A stretch of 64,000 nt of DNA from Beroe forskalii (lineage: Eukaryota; Ctenophora; Nuda; Beroida; Beroidae). The stretch is taken from contig WFMF01000187.1 in the NCBI GenBank assembly GCA_011033025.1, positions 186,001 to 250,000 of the forward strand. The letters are read 5' to 3'. A program made the translations under genes and the position numbers. The notes under the pieces are model-generated. The model made no database searches. It was not told where the DNA came from and worked only from the letters and a program-made list of their open reading frames with translations. Shown here piece after piece: positions 1-11,025 of this stretch (its first letter is position 1; every line of letters begins with the position of its first letter).

Positions 1-271
1 CAATCCATCAATCACCATGGAATACCCGGGCTCAAAGGAATTTATACCAAATTTTCATCACTTGGAACTGTTCATATGTTGGTCTCAGTCAATATAGCAT
101 GTCTAGCTGGAAAACAGCTTTTCAAAAACCACACTATATAATTTAATGCTATCTATCACTTTCATTAAAACATGAAAGACATCAAATGATACATATTATA
201 TATTTAAAAGTATAGGAGAGAACGAAGGATAATATTTACATTATTTTTTGATATATTATTTCTGTACTCAC

Positions 272-411
272 ATGCGAGTGGAGACCTTCTTCCTGACGCT
301 GGGTACTCCGCTCTCTGCCAGTAGGGAGTCCAGCTCGGTGGGAGCCCTGAAGACCCCCGCCCTCCGTCGCTGGGGCACACTCCCGCTCCCACTCAGCGCT
401 ATTCCCATCAT
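272..411 (-). CDS. putative first coding exon, unknown protein
   Basis: Reading the minus strand, an ATG-ATG pair at 411-406 opens a frame of 46 codons plus two bases, ending at a good donor (CAT|GTGAGT, intron from 271). The peptide begins MMGIALSGSGSVPQ and contains ELDSLLAESGVPSVRKKVS; it is basic and has no signal peptide. The start is preceded by an A at -3. The exon is GC-rich compared with its AT-rich surroundings, and the upstream 100-400 bases are also GC-rich, as expected of a 5' UTR and promoter. Downstream exons would lie before base 1 and are not visible. I do not recognise the protein. It could still be a chance open frame; the donor and base composition are the main support. 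Confidence 0.5.
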
Positions 412-619
412 CTTACCACGGGGATATTATGGTGTCAACTACTCCTGGTGTCGATGTGTGTAGTGTGGTGTCACACACTGCGGTGTCTGAAGTGTTTCTC
501 ACGGGACCCAGTAACTCTCAGACTCTGGAAGCCAGTTGCAGCATGAGATACGTATCACACACACCAACACGCCAGCTAAACTGAGTGGTAGAAGTAAGGA
601 AGGAGCTCTTCTCACCAGG

Positions 620-830
620 TCCCCCGCCCGAGCAATAGGCGCTGTGATGTCATCGACTGAACACTCTCAGTTCTGATCGTGACAACAAGCTCCGACGCCT
701 ATTGTTCGCGCGCGACCTGTTATAAACGCCGCGCGCGAAAAATAGGCGGTTCAATGCGTCGTCAATTCGCTACGTTGCGATATGATAATGACAACATTTC
801 AATCGCCTATTTCTCGCGTTGGCACGTTAA
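620..830. promoter_or_regulatory. CpG-rich hairpin region with repeated ATAGGCG boxes
   Basis: Four copies of the box (A)ATAGGCG lie within about 175 bases, in alternating orientation (near 634, 696, 741 and 804). The two central ones form a near-perfect inverted repeat: arm 696-714 (CGCCTATTGTTCGCGCGCG) and arm 730-748, with a 15-base loop. The block sits 300-400 bases upstream of the minus-strand ATG at 411, so it may be that gene's promoter. A small inverted-repeat element is the alternative. Another CGCG-rich box ends the block near 816. Confidence 0.4.
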
Positions 831-839
831 TAAGAGTTT

Positions 840-3485
840 TATCACAATGTGTGGATGAGAGGAAAAGGAGGAGGATGTGAAGGGTGAAACTTATTGAATA
901 TTAATCCAGCATGACTGTCATATGTGTTATTATCATGACAATGATGGTGGAATGGTCTTGGCACTCCTATAACAAACAGATTAACGTCATCAAATCACTA
1001 TTTTAATCCCTGATAATGCCATAATTCTCAGACGCCACGATTGCTTGCGCACGTGCCATATCCTACGACTTACGCTATTACGTTCTACAGCTTACACACA
1101 AACGATATTAAACTGTGACACTAAAGTTTGCGCACAGGTATTCTGTATGGCACACATCGAGGTTATATGTGTGTTCTATAAGGTGAGTACAGTGGCCCTG
1201 CGAGTAGAGCCTTGACTAAGACATTAATAATCCCAGCATTTTTTCTGGGAAACTCGTGAGAATGATATATGTCGTTTGTGTGAGGACCTCAAGTCATGTC
1301 TGGTTTTGGGACGGATAGCACAAATTGTAGTGATAATGGACTTTGGGGGAGGTTTCGTCCCAAATAAGGTCGTTTGTATTTGTAAATAAATGTTAATAAG
1401 GTCTTCTGACCTTGTTTCGTTGACGCCACCCTGAAGTCGAAATCCCATAGTATATGTTTTAAAAAGGAGGTTCATTGTTATTTTTGAAGTCATACAACAA
1501 CGTTTCAAGTTTAATTTATGTCAGACTTTCGCTACTTATAGGATAAGGAAGTAAGAAGTATGTGCTGAATTTTAAACACTGTATAACTGTCTAATTCAGT
1601 CTCTTTTAGACCAGCATTATTGAGTGAGAAAATAGTTACCAGAAAAATTATAGTCAGCCCGAAGGGGCTATTCATGCTAACTTTAATACGCTAAGCAGTA
1701 ATATTAACTATCATAGGGATTTGTACCATATGACTGTTTTCGTGGAGACAAATTTCATACAAAAATCTCTTCCTTGTTCCAATCAAAATAAAGAACTTTC
1801 GATCAAAATAAAGAACTTTGCAAAGTAAGTTTCTTTTTAGTGTTAATTACGACTTTCAAAATATGTGAGTGATGAGGTGTTTTAAGTCGGTGACGCGATG
1901 AATTTTGTTCGAAATATTCACAAGACACAATAATTATCAATACAATTCGAAAGAATGTAAAAACTAAAAGGACAAAGACTCATATAGAAGAGGAAAAGTA
2001 ACGTACTTCGTACCGAAAGTCACATCCATATATTATTAGTAGATCTGTACTGATACTAGGAAAAGACAACCACCGACAATCCACGTAGAAAATCTCTAGA
2101 ATCGGCATAAACTTGCAGCAGCTATACGATGTGTGCCTACTATAATATTTGTCATAGCCATCTCGAGATCACAATCCTTGGACTAGATGAACTGGGATCA
2201 ACTTTAAAATAAGCACAGAAAATGTGGATTTTGTGGTATGAAAAAGCACCTGTAATTGTGACATGACTAATGATACGTATCTCGGAGCCCAAACAAACTG
2301 CATTGGGGTGTATTTAGTAGGCTATTAGGGGAGTGAGTCTAGTATAATACTTGAGGGTGATTAAAATCGACATCAGAAAATCTTAATCGCTTTTAAATGG
2401 ACCAAATATATCATGAAGATGTCAAGCAGAAGTCATACTTCAAAACTCCTAAAAGTTTAATTCAATTGACTGGAACGCAGAATAAAATCTAATTAGGTTC
2501 AGCAAATTTGTCATGAAGTTGGTGAGGTTCAGTGTCGGCGCGAGTCATTTTATTATTGAGATTGTCATTGATACGATTTTAATTTTGATAACTATAAGGA
2601 AGTTTTCAAATTCGTCGTTGCACGTTACACTCAAGTCGTAGATTGAACTTGTTATCTCCTCCAGCAATATTTGAGTCAGATAAACGGAAATTGCATTGTT
2701 AAGTGTTAACTAGCAAGTGGTAAGTAGGATAAGAAATACTTACTTGGTCTGGTTATTACTTGAGTGTGAACTCAATATTGCATGCTGGTCTAAAAAGCCG
2801 CGCAATTGAGAATTTCTATTGCGCGTCTTTTCACACCAAATGAAATTAAACCCTTACGCTGCGCACACTTATGATGTTCTCATTGGGCTGAGATGATTTC
2901 GTTCCGGGTAAATTCATTCAATCGGTAAATTGACGCGACCGCTAGTTCATAGTTCAAACAACCAAATATCCATAGCATGACTATACTGCTTATTTGCGTA
3001 TCCGTCACTCGTCAGTCAAATTCATCTTCCATCTAATGTTCCACTCTGAGACTATCACTTCACTTCAGTCTTATTAAATCCCGATCACTGTATGTCCAAA
3101 AACTAGATAAATATTATTCATTGCTATATCAGTTGACACTGCGTTATGAAATGAAAATACGCTGTTTAAGTCTTTTTGACTTAGTCCGTGTGTGAAGTTC
3201 CTTGGAAAGAAATGGATAATAGCATTAAAATATTTGCATGTTTTAAACACAGTATATGTTAAGCAGCAGTGCATTCCAGGATTGTCACACATTGCTCTAT
3301 AGACGTCGCTATTATGTTATATTAAAACAATTGGTACCACCCAACTCGATAACAAAGTATTATTCATCTAAATTTAACAACACGTTTTATGCAACTTATG
3401 CTAAACTTTTATTGTGATTTTTGTTTTTAGCTTGGGATGAGCATGCTCTTTTATTTTTGTTTTATCCGCCTTTGGTATCTATATG
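840..3485. other. no gene recognised
   Basis: AT-rich sequence without a long open frame or convincing splice-flanked exon on either strand. The only local structure noted is a 20-bp tandem duplication at about 1782-1820 (unit ATCAAAATAAAGAACTTT plus two bases). Confidence 0.5.
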
Positions 3486-3666
3486 TACTTTAGCGAAAGA
3501 CCAGGAATTAACATATCTCTATTACATACGAATGAAATGAGTATGTAATAGGATATAAATATTGAGTAGCTTGCTACGAAATATTTATATCTAATTTATC
3601 ACGCGACACTCGAAGAGTGGAGCCGTGATAAATTTAGATATGTTATGAATGGCTTTCGCTAAAGTA
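3486..3666. mobile_element. 181-bp MITE with cloverleaf-like hairpins
   Basis: Perfect 14-bp terminal inverted repeats (TACTTTAGCGAAAG at 3486-3499; its complement at 3653-3666) enclose a second inverted pair (AACATATCT / AGATATGTT). Inside these are three separate hairpins: CTATTACATAC/GTATGTAATAG, GATATAAATATT/AATATTTATATC and TTATCACG/CGTGATAA. The outermost TA at each end is compatible with a TA target duplication as in Tc1/mariner-type elements. There is no coding capacity, so it would be non-autonomous. Confidence 0.7.
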
Positions 3667-3667
3667 A

Positions 3668-4232
3668 TATTTTTATCTACTAACCACAGTACAGAATTGC
3701 TGTACCCTGATCAATCCATGTCGGTTAAGTTAGGGAAAGGTAAGAGAGAGGATCATGCTACAAAAATATAAGAAACAGGTTAATAAAGAACAAGTGAAGA
3801 ATGAATGGTACTACTAGATATAATAGTCGAACGTGTTTCGCATATTTGTAACACGTAGGTTATATGTAGCTGTGGTTTGGGGATGACTGTGAATAATATT
3901 CATCTTGGGGCTATAAATTACATGAGGATACAAAGAAGACGCATGATATCTTGGCATGTGAATTAGCAAAGATCTATTTTATATGATGTTGATGTAGAGA
4001 AGATATAACATTGATGCGGTGTCGGATTTATCAAATAGAGCTCATGTAATAGATGGGTTTTTCATTTAGCATCCTTATAAAGTGTATTTTTATCTACTAA
4101 CCACAGTACAGAATTGCTGTACCCTGATCAATCCATGTCGGTTAAGTTAGGGAAGGTAAGAGAGAGGATCATGCTACAAAAATATAAGAAACAGGTTAAT
4201 TAAGAACAAGTGAAGAATGAATGGTACTACTA
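3668..4232 (+). repeat. ~147-bp direct repeat pair around a 270-bp spacer
   Basis: The segment 3668-3815, starting TATTTTTATCTACTAACC, recurs almost unchanged at 4085-4232; I see only single-base differences, such as one A fewer in GGGAAAGG and one extra T in TTAATTAAG. It contains the small palindrome GTACAG-AATTG-CTGTAC. The first copy abuts the MITE that ends at 3666. The repeats lack TG...CA ends, so they do not look like LTRs; a local duplication is more likely. Confidence 0.75.
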
Positions 4233-4646
4233 ATAATTTAAGTACTTAAATAAAATAAAAAGGCCTGAAAAAACGGAAAGGTGCTCAAGGGCTGAAACGG
4301 GTCATCAGTTGGGCAAGGGTGATTGTGCAGCACAAAGTGTACTGCACGCGATTTTTCGGCCTCCAAGAGACGCTAGATATCAAGGGATGTAATTCGCAGA
4401 GGAGCTATGTTAAATGTGCGTGAGACTATTATAGTGTCTGAAAACCGATTCATTCTTGCCTGTTTCTACATTTATTTCATCTGGGTTATTTACTTCATTC
4501 TTATTTATATCTTATACTCACTACTGAAGCTAGCTAAATAATTTTTCTTCTATTTCTCTCTCCTCAATCTTTTTTTCGTTTTACGATAAGCCATGGAAAA
4601 TATGAGTTAATTGAACTGATCATGCTTTGTGAGGGTAACTGTGCAG

Positions 4647-4923
4647 TGTGCACAACATAGATCAGTTTCGGACAGAAAGTGCTTTGCGCAAATTTTGACC
4701 ATTTCACTCATAAAACCATCTGTGAATGTCCAACTCCAATCGATACCAAAAATTTGCATGGATACAGCGTCTGTAAAAATCTGAAGCATTTTCATCCAAA
4801 AATGACGAAGATATAGCTGAATTTTGTCAGTTTTGGACCGAAACTGCCAGTTATGAGTCGAATAATCAAAATTTGCGCGCGGCACTTTCGCTACGTTTAC
4901 GAATCTGATCTTAGTTGTGCACA
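4647..4923. mobile_element. 277-bp MITE with ~60-bp imperfect TIRs
   Basis: The left end TGTGCACAACATAGATCAG (4647-4665) matches the complement of the right end (4905-4923) at 17 of 19 positions. The inverted similarity continues inward (AAAGTGC...GCGCAAATTTTGA on both sides), giving arms of roughly 60 bases. The minus-strand open frame inside has no recognisable domain and crosses the arms, so I treat it as non-coding. Confidence 0.65.
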
Positions 4924-4949
4924 GTTAAAAGGTCAGAGTGCCAAACCTG

Positions 4950-5080
4950 TATAATTTCCGCGCAAAACCTGCATTAGACCTGCACTAGACAGTAGACCTG
5001 CACCAAACTAGCACAAGACCAGCGTAAGACCTACATTATAACTGTATCAGCCCAATACTAGCCCGATTCTCGGTTAGACC
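4950..5080 (+). repeat. degenerate 12-14-bp tandem repeat
   Basis: About ten irregular copies of a unit like AGACCTGCACTA (CCTGCATTAGA, CCTGCACTAGA, CCTGCACCAAA, CCAGCGTAAGA, CCTACATTATA). No function seen. Confidence 0.5.
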
Positions 5081-8000
5081 TGCCTCTCTTGGGAAGCATA
5101 TGAGGAATTCCAACATTGTCCGCGAGGCACAGTGACCAACGCGTTCTAAAAATAATGTACGTATTGTTTTTACGACCAGAGCCTACATTTCGATCGGGCG
5201 TCTTTTCCAATCCCAAAAGTGATGTGATTTTTAAACAATCTGGTAGTAACCAGCAACCATTAACATTGCCAAATTCAACTCATGCGGAAATCAAAGACAC
5301 TATTCTCGATCAGGGCATTATATTGACGGATGAACAAAGTGATTATCATAACTGTTTGTCGGCTTATTATGCAATTTAATCGACTATCTACTTGCTTAAT
5401 AAAATAATAAATAAACTGTTTCCTGAAAATTGTGACTTAACTTGCTTACTAACAAATAAACAAACAAAAGTTGGAAGATTTTCCGCTATGAATAAGGTAT
5501 TGTCACTTAAATATTATCATTATTACCTAAAGTCTTGAATATTGAATATTCAAAACATATTTATACCGGGCAGGATTATTTGGTGAGCAAACATCGTATT
5601 AATTATTTAAATACCTTGGATTGTTGTTATGTGATTCAACTTTAAAAGTTTAAAAGCTTTAAGTCACTGAAATAACGTTGCAACATGGTTCCATTCGGTG
5701 ACATCTGAAAAAAGCTAAAATCGCCAAGTGTGTTTGATATGGTGGTGAGGTGACTAAGTAAGTACTTATAGATTGTAGCAGCTTCAAAATTTGAATAATT
5801 ATTTCGAAATAGGAATTTGGGAATATTCCCGCAGGAATCGCGGGCATTAACTAGTGGTTTAATGTTTAGGTTTATTAAAAATGAGGTGACTTAACAGTCA
5901 CGCGTGATCAGTGTGAACTCTGATCTGAAATATGATGAAGCAACCATTCTCGACCTTCATCATTCCGATACCTTGGCATGCCATCCTTTTAAAAACTCTT
6001 GAACTAGAAAAACAGAAAACATAACTGTACTGACATTTATGACTGAATGACATGTACACACATATCTCAGAACTAGAAAGTTGAAACAAAACTCCCGTAA
6101 AACTACACCAATAGTGGTATGTTACGCTGCACTAAAAAGAATTAAAAGGCCACATTATTTGGTTGGTTTTGACTTATTGAAAGCTGCCCAGCTCGATGAT
6201 CAACACCTCAGGAGGAATTATATTATTTGGCATAATATTATAGCAGGCACGGATAAAGTAGGTGTTTTACGTCGTCAACCCTCTGTTTCAGAATATGAAA
6301 ATGACGCAACTTCCGACCGACTATCGTAAATTTATCGGAGTTTTGTTTAGCACGGGAGTTTACCTATCAATATGTCACGACGACAATTCGTAAACTCTTC
6401 ACTTTTACACTTTCCAGTTGGCTAAACACTGCATTATATGATAATATGGACATGCATAATTCATTATGACTTGTTATGTCTTGTTGCAATTATAATATGA
6501 CTTTTTTGACGTGTTATTGTTGATATGAAATGATGCATGGTGGGATCCTCACAATAGGATATGCTGTTGGTTTATCATAAAATAAAAATATCACGCAGAT
6601 GTCATGACATAGAATATCTCTGAAATTTCCGTCAGCGCGGTGACGTGTATACGTACGCGATTATGCTTTGCAAGTGTCACGTCTGAAATGACGCTTTGTG
6701 AGCGGACGGAAGTTTCAGAATCTATGATCTCGACACCTGTGCTACTTGTTAGGCTAAGGTAAACTTGTCACGTTCTCAACAGGCGACCTGTGCCTACCTT
6801 GCATATGTCACATTATGATGCCATTTGTCATATGCTTGCAATGTTTTTACAAGCCTCGGCACTGCACTAAGGTTTTGGACTATAAATTAAGGGTACAGTG
6901 CCTTTTATTACCTATTTTTCATCGATATAATTGATTATGCTTCTATCTGCTGATGATTTATTGGTTTGTTTCCTTAACATAATGGCTCATTTCATGCTAA
7001 TAAATAGGCTTCACCAGTCACCATAGCAAAGTCAAATGCGCCTTACTTAGCGTAGCATTAAAAGCAAGTTCCAACGGAATTGAAATTACGAAACATTTTC
7101 TAGCATAATTTTAGACGGTTTACGAAAAATTGGCGTTTGAGAGTGGCGTCAGTGGGCAGGCAGTCAATTGGCGACCTCCAGGTCACTAATATGTTTCATG
7201 TTCTGCTTTTAGAACGTCTGAAGTCTGATAGAGGGTTGCTTAATTTCAATATTCAGCTAAAATTAAAATTAAAATGTTTCATTAAACCTTTGAGCAAAAA
7301 CAAATATTCAATATGGCTTCTTTCTATCCTATAGTGCCTGAAACATAGGTGATGGCATTTTAGCAATAATATTATTATTAACATCATGGATAAAATCTGC
7401 TTTACAATTTTACCGCTAAATACCAATAAAGTAACAGATATTTAGAGAAATTTTCGGAACAGTAAACTTACTGGTCATTCTTCAACAGGCCTTATAACCT
7501 AGTAGCCCTTAAACCTATAATCAACAACTTTGAAGCTTATTAACCTACAGCCACAGGCTACAGCCAGGTATAAACCATGAATTAGATTCAAAGCTCATAC
7601 GTGCTGTTACAAAATAGTATGTTACAAAATAGTAAGCTCATACTTGGTACAAAATCCTGAGATCTGTTAACATCTTGAATCTTATAATAACCTGGATTCA
7701 ATGTCATTTGACCTGCTTCACCACCGTAGAAGGCCCCCTAGTTTTTAAAAATGCCTTCTGAGAAGCATCATAAGGGGGCCTTGAGGCCCAACCTATGACT
7801 TTATGCAAAATTTGAGCATCAAAATGAAGTGTAATATAAGAATATGCTAAACAGAAATAACCTTGAGATTCACGGTCTGTTCTAGAATTTTAATAGAAAA
7901 CCTGACTTTTGTTATTTTAAGTCGGTCGAAATGCAATTGTCGGTACAGGCATGAAATGACACATGACCAAACATGTAATAATTTCGACAATATGTAATCA

Positions 8001-8325
8001 GGCCATGAAAATCGTTGTTGCTTTGTTTTTTAAATCCTCTGTGATTGGTGAAGAGTGACGCTGTACAGTGTTCATTTCAACATGTTCAGTAAAATACTAT
8101 ACAGTGCACAGCTGACACACATTTTCTGAAGTTGAGATAATTAGTCAAAATCTCAAAAATGGTTGTTTAGTGTACGAAAGGATCTGCTGAAATAAAAGTT
8201 GAACACGATAACCGAACTTTACAAGTACCCTTTTTGAGCTCAAAGCACCCCCTTAGAATTATTTCAGCCCTGGAAAACAGTTCATATGTTCAGGTTAGCA
8301 TCGCGTGTGCTGCGACGACCTCATG
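5081..8325. other. no convincing gene; hairpins and short frames only
   Basis: Open frames at 5116-5379 (+, 87 codons) and 6081-6329 (+, 82 codons) have no recognisable domain, signal peptide or splice context. A 10-bp perfect stem (AAGGCCCCCT at 7730-7739, complement at 7773-7782) occurs near 7.75 kb. The inverted-repeat element at 6601-6730 is listed separately. Confidence 0.45.
6601..6730. mobile_element. ~130-bp inverted-repeat element
   Basis: The left arm (6601-6633, containing CTGAAATTTCCGTC) is matched by an inverted right arm (6705-6728, containing GACGGAAGTTTCAG and ATCTATGAT). The centre is GC-rich (TGACGTGTATACGTACGCG). Size and form fit a MITE. A target duplication is not clear. 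Confidence 0.45.
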
Positions 8326-8521
8326 TATCTCGCACTAGGAAACGACCGGTTAACCGAACCGAAACCGAAATTCCGGTTAAAACAAACCGTTATTTTGTTA
8401 ACAGGTCGGTTAACCGAACCGAAACCAAAATACCGGTTAACCGTCGTTTTTAGCGAACCGAAACCGAAACCGTAACCGGAATTATTGAGAAAAGGTAACC
8501 GGTCGTTTGGTATCTCGCACT
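8326..8521. mobile_element. 174-bp MITE with 11-bp target duplication
   Basis: An 11-bp direct repeat, TATCTCGCACT, sits at 8326-8336 and 8511-8521. Between them is a 174-bp element whose ends are inverted (AAACGACCGGTTAACC at left; AACCGGTCGTTT at right with one base missing). The interior is several GGTTAACCG / AACCGAAACC modules, themselves palindromic. An 11-bp duplication is within the 9-11 bp range known for Mutator-type transposons; superfamily assignment is inference. The minus-strand frame across it (8295-8534) only translates this repeat. Confidence 0.7.
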
Positions 8522-9199
8522 TCCTGGGAACCATTGATAGCGCATTTCTAATTTTCTATGTACAACGAAATTCGTGGTCAATGTCATACAGCAGAGCAAA
8601 TAATAGAAACTAAAATTCACCGTAGGTAGAATGGCTTGAGAAAGCTTTGTAATAGGTAAAAACCGGCTATCTTAATCCAAAATTGTCTGAAAAATTGAAT
8701 ACCACATCAAAAATTCACTCCCAGTCGTATAATTTATCAATTTCTTCAGAAAATTATCGATGACAATCTTTTCCGAATGCACTAACTCACCAATATTTCT
8801 ATGCTATATACTATATAGTTGAAGTTTGTGCTCTGAAAAATGTTTGTGCAGAAAATTCATAAGTAAGGCCTCCCTTAGTTTACAAAAGGCCTCCCTTGAT
8901 AAATCTAGCAAGGCCTAGGCCCCCTAGAGCTCTAGCTCGATACTCTGTGTTATGGTATGAATAGCCAACTGGCTTTTCAATGTAGCCAATTCAACATCAT
9001 CAGATAGTCACTTTATGCGGTGTTGATGATGTGATACCTTTCCACCTATCCTTTTCCAGCTCCCTCATTAAGATGTTAACGACACTGACAGTCTTCCGTG
9101 TGGTGTGTGGTGCGTGTAGATGAGCGGATGAGGCACTATACACATAGTACATTCTGTGTTTGTCTTTGCTTGTCTCTCTGACGTTTGTAGTACGTAACC

Positions 9200-10291
9200 A
9201 TGAGGAGACAGGCCACCAATCTGGCGAAAGAGTTGGTCCTCACGAGCGCTGCCATCATCTTCTCTTACGGGGTCCTGTCATTCTTCAACTTAACTTCAAA
9301 TTCCCATATTGATACCATGTTCGAATCATATGAGAGTCAGTTCACTATGAGTGATCGGAAACAGATAGTGATCCTAATGGCTGGCACCAGAACTGCTTCC
9401 ACCTTCCTGGGTCAGCTATTCAACCAGAACCCTAACTTCCTTTACATCCACGAGCCATTTCAAGCCAGGCATCTCCTCGAACTCCGGGAATACGGGCTCA
9501 TCTCGGAGGCTGACGAGCGGTCGACGCTGGACGAGCTGCAGATGTTCTGGCTGCAGCAAGTGCTGGACCGGTGCGACACAGGGGACTTGGTGCTGGAGCC
9601 CGAGCAGGAGCTCTATGGAGAATGTGGTACTTCAGCTGAGAATCTGATGAGGTTCAGCACGCCCGAGTGTCAGCTGAACTTCACCGAGACCGCTCGCTCA
9701 GAACTGTGTGTTCTGAGGAGCACTGTCGTCATGAAGATTAACCGGCTACTGCAGCTGGACTGGCTGAGTGACATTCAGGACGCAATCCAGGGCGTGGATT
9801 TCAAGATAATCCACCTGCTGAGAGATCCACGGGATGTCATAAAGTCACGCTTCAAGTTCAGGCACTACTACTACAAGGACCGCTTCCCCGTCACCCACGA
9901 GATGAACATGAACAACAAGGTGGGTCTGGCAGCAGAGGAGTGGTGTCTCAGAGAACTGGATAACATTGTCTACGCAGAGAGGGATCCCCCAGCCTGGCTT
10001 GCTGGAAACTACCTGCTGATACGATTCGAAGAGTTAGTCGAGGATCCTCTGGCGATTGCTGAGGAGTTGTACGAGTTTATCGGTACTGATGTGCCGGCTT
10101 CAGTGCGGGAGTGGATATCGGAGGAAGGTGGCAAAGTACTGGATATCCACGCAGACTCTATCGAATTCCCTGACTCCAAGTGGAACTCCACGTATAACGA
10201 GAGGGTGGAGGAAGAGTGCAAACCGCTCATCATCAAGATGGGGCTCCCCTTCCAGGAGCTGAATATCACGTACTCGGAGAGCTACTACTGA
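9200..10291 (+). CDS. Golgi carbohydrate sulfotransferase (CHST-like), single exon
   Basis: A 363-residue intact protein. Residues about 12-30 form an N-terminal hydrophobic anchor after a short basic tail, the type II topology of Golgi sulfotransferases. Residues 55-75 (IVILMAGTRTASTFLGQLF) fit the 5'-phosphosulfate loop that binds PAPS, with a threonine-rich version of the usual RSGSSF core. Residues 203-217 (IIHLLRDPRDVIKSR) fit the 3'-phosphate-binding motif. YLLIRFEELVEDP (271-283) is the conserved segment that follows in the CHST1-7 family. Potential N-glycosylation sites are at N30, N160, N329 and N355. By family it transfers sulfate from PAPS to a glycan in the Golgi lumen; the glycan acceptor cannot be told. 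The ATG has A at -3. A pyrimidine-rich AG at about 9060 suggests a spliced 5' UTR exon. No intron interrupts the coding frame. Confidence 0.92.
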   Translation: MRRQATNLAKELVLTSAAIIFSYGVLSFFNLTSNSHIDTMFESYESQFTMSDRKQIVILMAGTRTASTFLGQLFNQNPNFLYIHEPFQARHLLELREYGLISEADERSTLDELQMFWLQQVLDRCDTGDLVLEPEQELYGECGTSAENLMRFSTPECQLNFTETARSELCVLRSTVVMKINRLLQLDWLSDIQDAIQGVDFKIIHLLRDPRDVIKSRFKFRHYYYKDRFPVTHEMNMNNKVGLAAEEWCLRELDNIVYAERDPPAWLAGNYLLIRFEELVEDPLAIAEELYEFIGTDVPASVREWISEEGGKVLDIHADSIEFPDSKWNSTYNERVEEECKPLIIKMGLPFQELNITYSESYY

Positions 10292-11025
10292 GCACCAGCA
10301 TGTCAGTCATTACGCATTACCAACTGATACGTATGCAATTAACTCATAAGATAAACTGAGCCTGTGAAATGAGCCTCAGTGATTTATTTTGTTTAATAAC
10401 AATCACTAAAGGATGCTGAATCATGTTTCAACTTAATTATAATATTTCCTTTCGCCATATTTTGATGAAATTCAGTGTAACTGTAACAGTGTACAAGTTA
10501 TACTTATGATCATTTCGAACCATCTTATTTCTACAAAAAAAGAACTAGCGTTTGCAATTTGCCATACTAAAGCCAATTTTTTTCAACCAACTTCAAAGGA
10601 GGAGGTAACTATTTTTTGATGCGACTTATTAATTAAGGATGAATCATAATCAAGGATCAATAATGTTGGTATAATTTTCGTTCAAATATCAAAAATGCGT
10701 GCTGCTGAAACAAAACAAAACAAAATTTATCTGTCAACCACAGAGAAAGATTTGCGGTGGTGAGTACAGCATGGTGCTGCGATGGTGTCAAACTGCCTAT
10801 TTTCTTTCCTAGAATAATAGCGTCATCACATTATGACTCCGTACGTTTCATCATACTAGGTAGTCAGTAATTATAATAGTGGGCATTTTTATGGCATCAT
10901 CATAATATTGTGAACAAGTGCCTCGTGCCACACCAATTATGAGAGTGCTGTGTAGATGCCAAGCCTTTTCAAATACACCTCACATTCCTGATATTATTCT
11001 CGTGTCTCAAATACACAAACTTATT
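10292..11025. other. 3' flank of the sulfotransferase, no gene
   Basis: AT-rich sequence without an open frame of note. No clear AATAAA signal directly follows the stop codon. A stretch around 10575-10605 (CAACTTCAAAGGAGGAGG) resembles the edge of a dispersed element but has no partner in this window. Confidence 0.4.

Noticed and set aside
3668-4232. Solo LTRs or a small LTR retrotransposon
   Set aside because: The 147-bp direct repeats lack TG...CA ends, there is no primer-binding site or polypurine tract, and the spacer is only 270 bases.
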